Position numbers and translations under genes: made by a program. Positions 13,491 to 14,838 of a DNA stretch of 14,838 nt are shown in pieces. Source of the stretch: Armatimonadetes bacterium RBG_19FT_COMBO_69_19 (lineage in GTDB: Bacteria; Sysuimicrobiota; Sysuimicrobiia; Sysuimicrobiales; Kaftiobacteriaceae). The DNA is taken from positions 9,964-24,801 of the forward strand of contig MENB01000171.1 in the NCBI GenBank assembly GCA_001768125.1, given 5' to 3'. The notes beneath the pieces were generated by a model. The model made no database searches, was not told where the DNA came from, and saw nothing but the letters and a program-made list of their open reading frames with translations. The first letter of the stretch is position 1, and each line of letters begins with the position of its first letter.

Positions 13491-13748
13491 ATGTCGCGGA
13501 GAACTCTAGCGGACGTGGCGCACCTCGCCTACATGCTCATCGCGCTCGATCACAGCACCCCCGCTGCCGTCGCGCGCGAGGCGAAGCAGATCACCTGGGT
13601 CATCGAGGCGCATGTCACGATGGGCGACTTCGACGTCGTTGCGGTCGTGGAGCACGAAACGACGAAGGGCTTTCCCTCCGTCGCCGCCGAGCTCCGGCGC
13701 ATCGAAGGCGTCACCAGAGTCGCCACCTGCGTCGTCGTCCACCCCTAG
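13491..13748 (+). CDS. stand-alone Lrp/AsnC ligand-binding (RAM) domain protein
   Basis: An 85-residue protein equal to the C-terminal regulatory domain of Lrp/AsnC transcription factors, without the helix-turn-helix half. The pattern AYMLIALDHSTPAAVAREAKQ, IEAHVTMGDFDVVAVVE, FPSVAAELRRIEGVTRVATCVV fits the beta-alpha-beta-beta-alpha-beta fold that binds amino acids or similar small effectors and oligomerises. Such short proteins are common in archaea and bacteria, and their role is usually unknown; some may modulate full-length partners. The start is set by AGGAGG. It is divergent from the hydrolase gene and ends only 3 nt from the convergent oxidoreductase gene. No DNA-binding partner is in the window. 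Confidence 0.87.
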   Translation: MSRRTLADVAHLAYMLIALDHSTPAAVAREAKQITWVIEAHVTMGDFDVVAVVEHETTKGFPSVAAELRRIEGVTRVATCVVVHP

Positions 13749-13751
13749 CAG

Positions 13752-14684
13752 CTACACGCGCACGCCGGGGGTCACGACGGACATCACCTCAACCAGGCGC
13801 AGGGCCACCTCGAGGGCCCGCAGCCCGTCCTCCCCGCGCACCAGCGGCAGCTCCAGCCCCTGGACGCAGTTCACGAAGTGCCGGAGCTCCGCCCGCAGCG
13901 GCTCATCGCCTTTGATCACCATCTGCTCGATCTCGCCGCCGAAGGGATGTAGGGCGATCTGCTGCTTCTGGTAGTCGAGGCGGATGACGCGGTCGCCGGT
14001 GGTGACCTCGATCTCGGCGACCTTGTCCGCGGACACGCGGCTGGCCAGCAACCAGGCCACGCAGCCCGACGAGAACTTCAGGTGCGCCACAGCGAGGTCT
14101 TCGTGCGAATTGTGGATGTTCACGCCGAGGCCCCCGATATCCACCACCCGGCCGCCGGCGAGCGAGAGCACGATGTCGATGTCGTGGATCATGAGGTCCA
14201 TCACGACGCCGACATCCATCACGCGCGTCCGGTCATAGGGGCGCACCCGCCGGGACTGAATGAACAGCGGATCCCGGGTCATCTCCATGAGCCGGCGCAC
14301 CGCCGGCTTGAAGCGCTCGACGTGGCCGACGACGAGGACGAGATCCCGCCGCTCGGCCAGGGCGACGAGCTCCTCCGCCTCGCCGACCGTGGTCGTCATC
14401 GGCTTCTCGACCAGGACGTGGACCCCGGCGGTGAGGAACGCGCGCGCGATCTCGTGGTGCAGCGCGGTGGGCGCCGCGATGCTCACGGCGTCCACCTTGC
14501 CGAGCAGATCGCGGTAGTCGGTGAACCCCGCGGTGCGGTAGCGGTTGACGAAGCCGCGGAGCTCCGCTTTGTTCAGGTCGGCGACGCCGACCAGCTCCGC
14601 CTCGGGGAGACCGGCGTAGATGCGGGCGTGGTGCCGGCCCCACTGGCCGAGGCCCACGACGCCCACGCGGACGCGGCGCGCCAC
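13752..14684 (-). CDS. Gfo/Idh/MocA family NAD-dependent oxidoreductase (nucleotide-sugar type)
   Basis: A 310-residue dehydrogenase. The Rossmann domain starts VGVVGLGQWGRHHARIY (8-24), and EKP (93-95) holds the catalytic Lys. The C-terminal domain has DLMIHDID (163-170), the usual substrate-site His. The sequence resembles WlbA/MviM-type enzymes that oxidise UDP-GlcNAc or its uronic acid at C3. Start is GTG at 14684, with AGGGGCGG 5 nt upstream overlapping the preceding stop. It lies directly behind a DegT-family aminotransferase, the enzyme that usually aminates the 3-keto product. Substrate and product are inferred from this pairing. An inositol or other sugar substrate cannot be ruled out. 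Confidence 0.88.
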   Translation of the reverse strand: MARRVRVGVVGLGQWGRHHARIYAGLPEAELVGVADLNKAELRGFVNRYRTAGFTDYRDLLGKVDAVSIAAPTALHHEIARAFLTAGVHVLVEKPMTTTVGEAEELVALAERRDLVLVVGHVERFKPAVRRLMEMTRDPLFIQSRRVRPYDRTRVMDVGVVMDLMIHDIDIVLSLAGGRVVDIGGLGVNIHNSHEDLAVAHLKFSSGCVAWLLASRVSADKVAEIEVTTGDRVIRLDYQKQQIALHPFGGEIEQMVIKGDEPLRAELRHFVNCVQGLELPLVRGEDGLRALEVALRLVEVMSVVTPGVRV

Positions 14685-14695
14685 GGGAACCGCCC

Positions 14696-14838
14696 CTACG
14701 CCCGCGGCCCGCGGGGGAACGCGCGGACCGACTCGACGATCCAGTCCACGTCGTCCTCGGACAGCGCGGGATGCACGGGCAGCGAGAGGACCTGCGCGGT
14801 CAGCGCCTCGGCCACGGGGTAGGAGCCGCCGAACCCGA
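14696..14838 (-). CDS. DegT/DnrJ/EryC1/StrS-family aminotransferase (C-terminal fragment, cut by window edge)
   Basis: The last 46 codons of a minus-strand gene running in from the right edge. The sequence YPVAEALTAQVLSLPVHPALSEDDVDWIVESV is the typical C-terminal segment of PLP-dependent sugar aminotransferases, with the LSLPxHPxLxxxDV signature. The PLP lysine and the rest lie outside the window. Its stop overlaps the binding site of the oxidoreductase gene, so the two are surely one operon. Together they suggest a 3-amino sugar nucleotide for a cell-surface polymer. The family is likely but rests on a short fragment. Confidence 0.8.
   Translation of the reverse strand, partial: GFGGSYPVAEALTAQVLSLPVHPALSEDDVDWIVESVRAFPRGPRA

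Noticed and set aside
11953..13509. A 518-codon plus-strand open frame over the FMN riboswitch and hydrolase
   Set aside because: It is antisense to an intact hydrolase and a riboswitch and has the biased composition of a shadow frame.
13752..13754. Terminator at the Lrp-like/oxidoreductase convergence
   Set aside because: The stops are only 3 nt apart and no hairpin with a T-run is seen on either strand.

Overview
High-GC bacterial chromosome window (clearly GC-rich; nearly every wobble position is G or C) made almost entirely of core-metabolism genes, with two riboswitch-controlled vitamin genes in the middle. The order recG-rsmD-coaD-(coiled-coil)-DUF177-rpmF-plsX-fabH-fabD-fabG is typical of Bacillota and neighbouring Terrabacteria. 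ThiN-type thiamine pyrophosphokinase and ECF-type vitamin uptake point the same way. I would place it in a high-GC Bacillota lineage or an adjacent phylum, but the sequence alone does not settle this. I see no IS elements, phage genes, tRNAs, rRNAs or CRISPR arrays.

Layout. (1) 1-7769, minus strand: a tightly packed run of ten genes (gaps of about 1-20 nt or short overlaps) for DNA repair (recG), rRNA methylation (rsmD), coenzyme A synthesis (coaD), a coiled-coil protein, DUF177, ribosomal protein L32 and phospholipid/fatty-acid initiation (plsX, fabH, fabD, fabG; fabG is cut by the window edge). No fapR-like regulator lies between rpmF and plsX. (2) 7862-8053, plus strand: rpmB (L28) with its own promoter, divergent from recG. 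(3) 8093-10387, minus strand: promoter, TPP riboswitch, intrinsic terminator, thiT, thiN, hslO, a thiamine salvage operon with the Hsp33 chaperone gene at its end. (4) 10409-12196, minus strand: promoter, FMN riboswitch, intrinsic terminator, an ECF S component (probably riboflavin) and an AIR-synthase-superfamily protein of unknown role. (5) 12193-13374, minus strand: a secreted lytic transglycosylase/M23 peptidase fusion. (6) 13491-13748, plus strand: a stand-alone Lrp/AsnC ligand-binding domain. (7) 13752-14838, minus strand: a Gfo/Idh/MocA dehydrogenase and the 3' end of a DegT-family aminotransferase, a pair that suggests amino-sugar nucleotide synthesis.

How it fits together. Regions 3 and 4 form a vitamin-salvage block: thiamine and probably riboflavin are imported by ECF S components whose energizing module (EcfA/EcfT) is not in this window, and each operon is shut off at transcription by its own cofactor. 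ThiN converts imported thiamine directly to TPP. The least explained items are the AIR-synthase-like gene in the FMN-controlled operon, an extra hairpin inside the FMN aptamer, and the C-terminal domain of the cell-wall hydrolase. I did not find a convincing undescribed defence or mobile system here.
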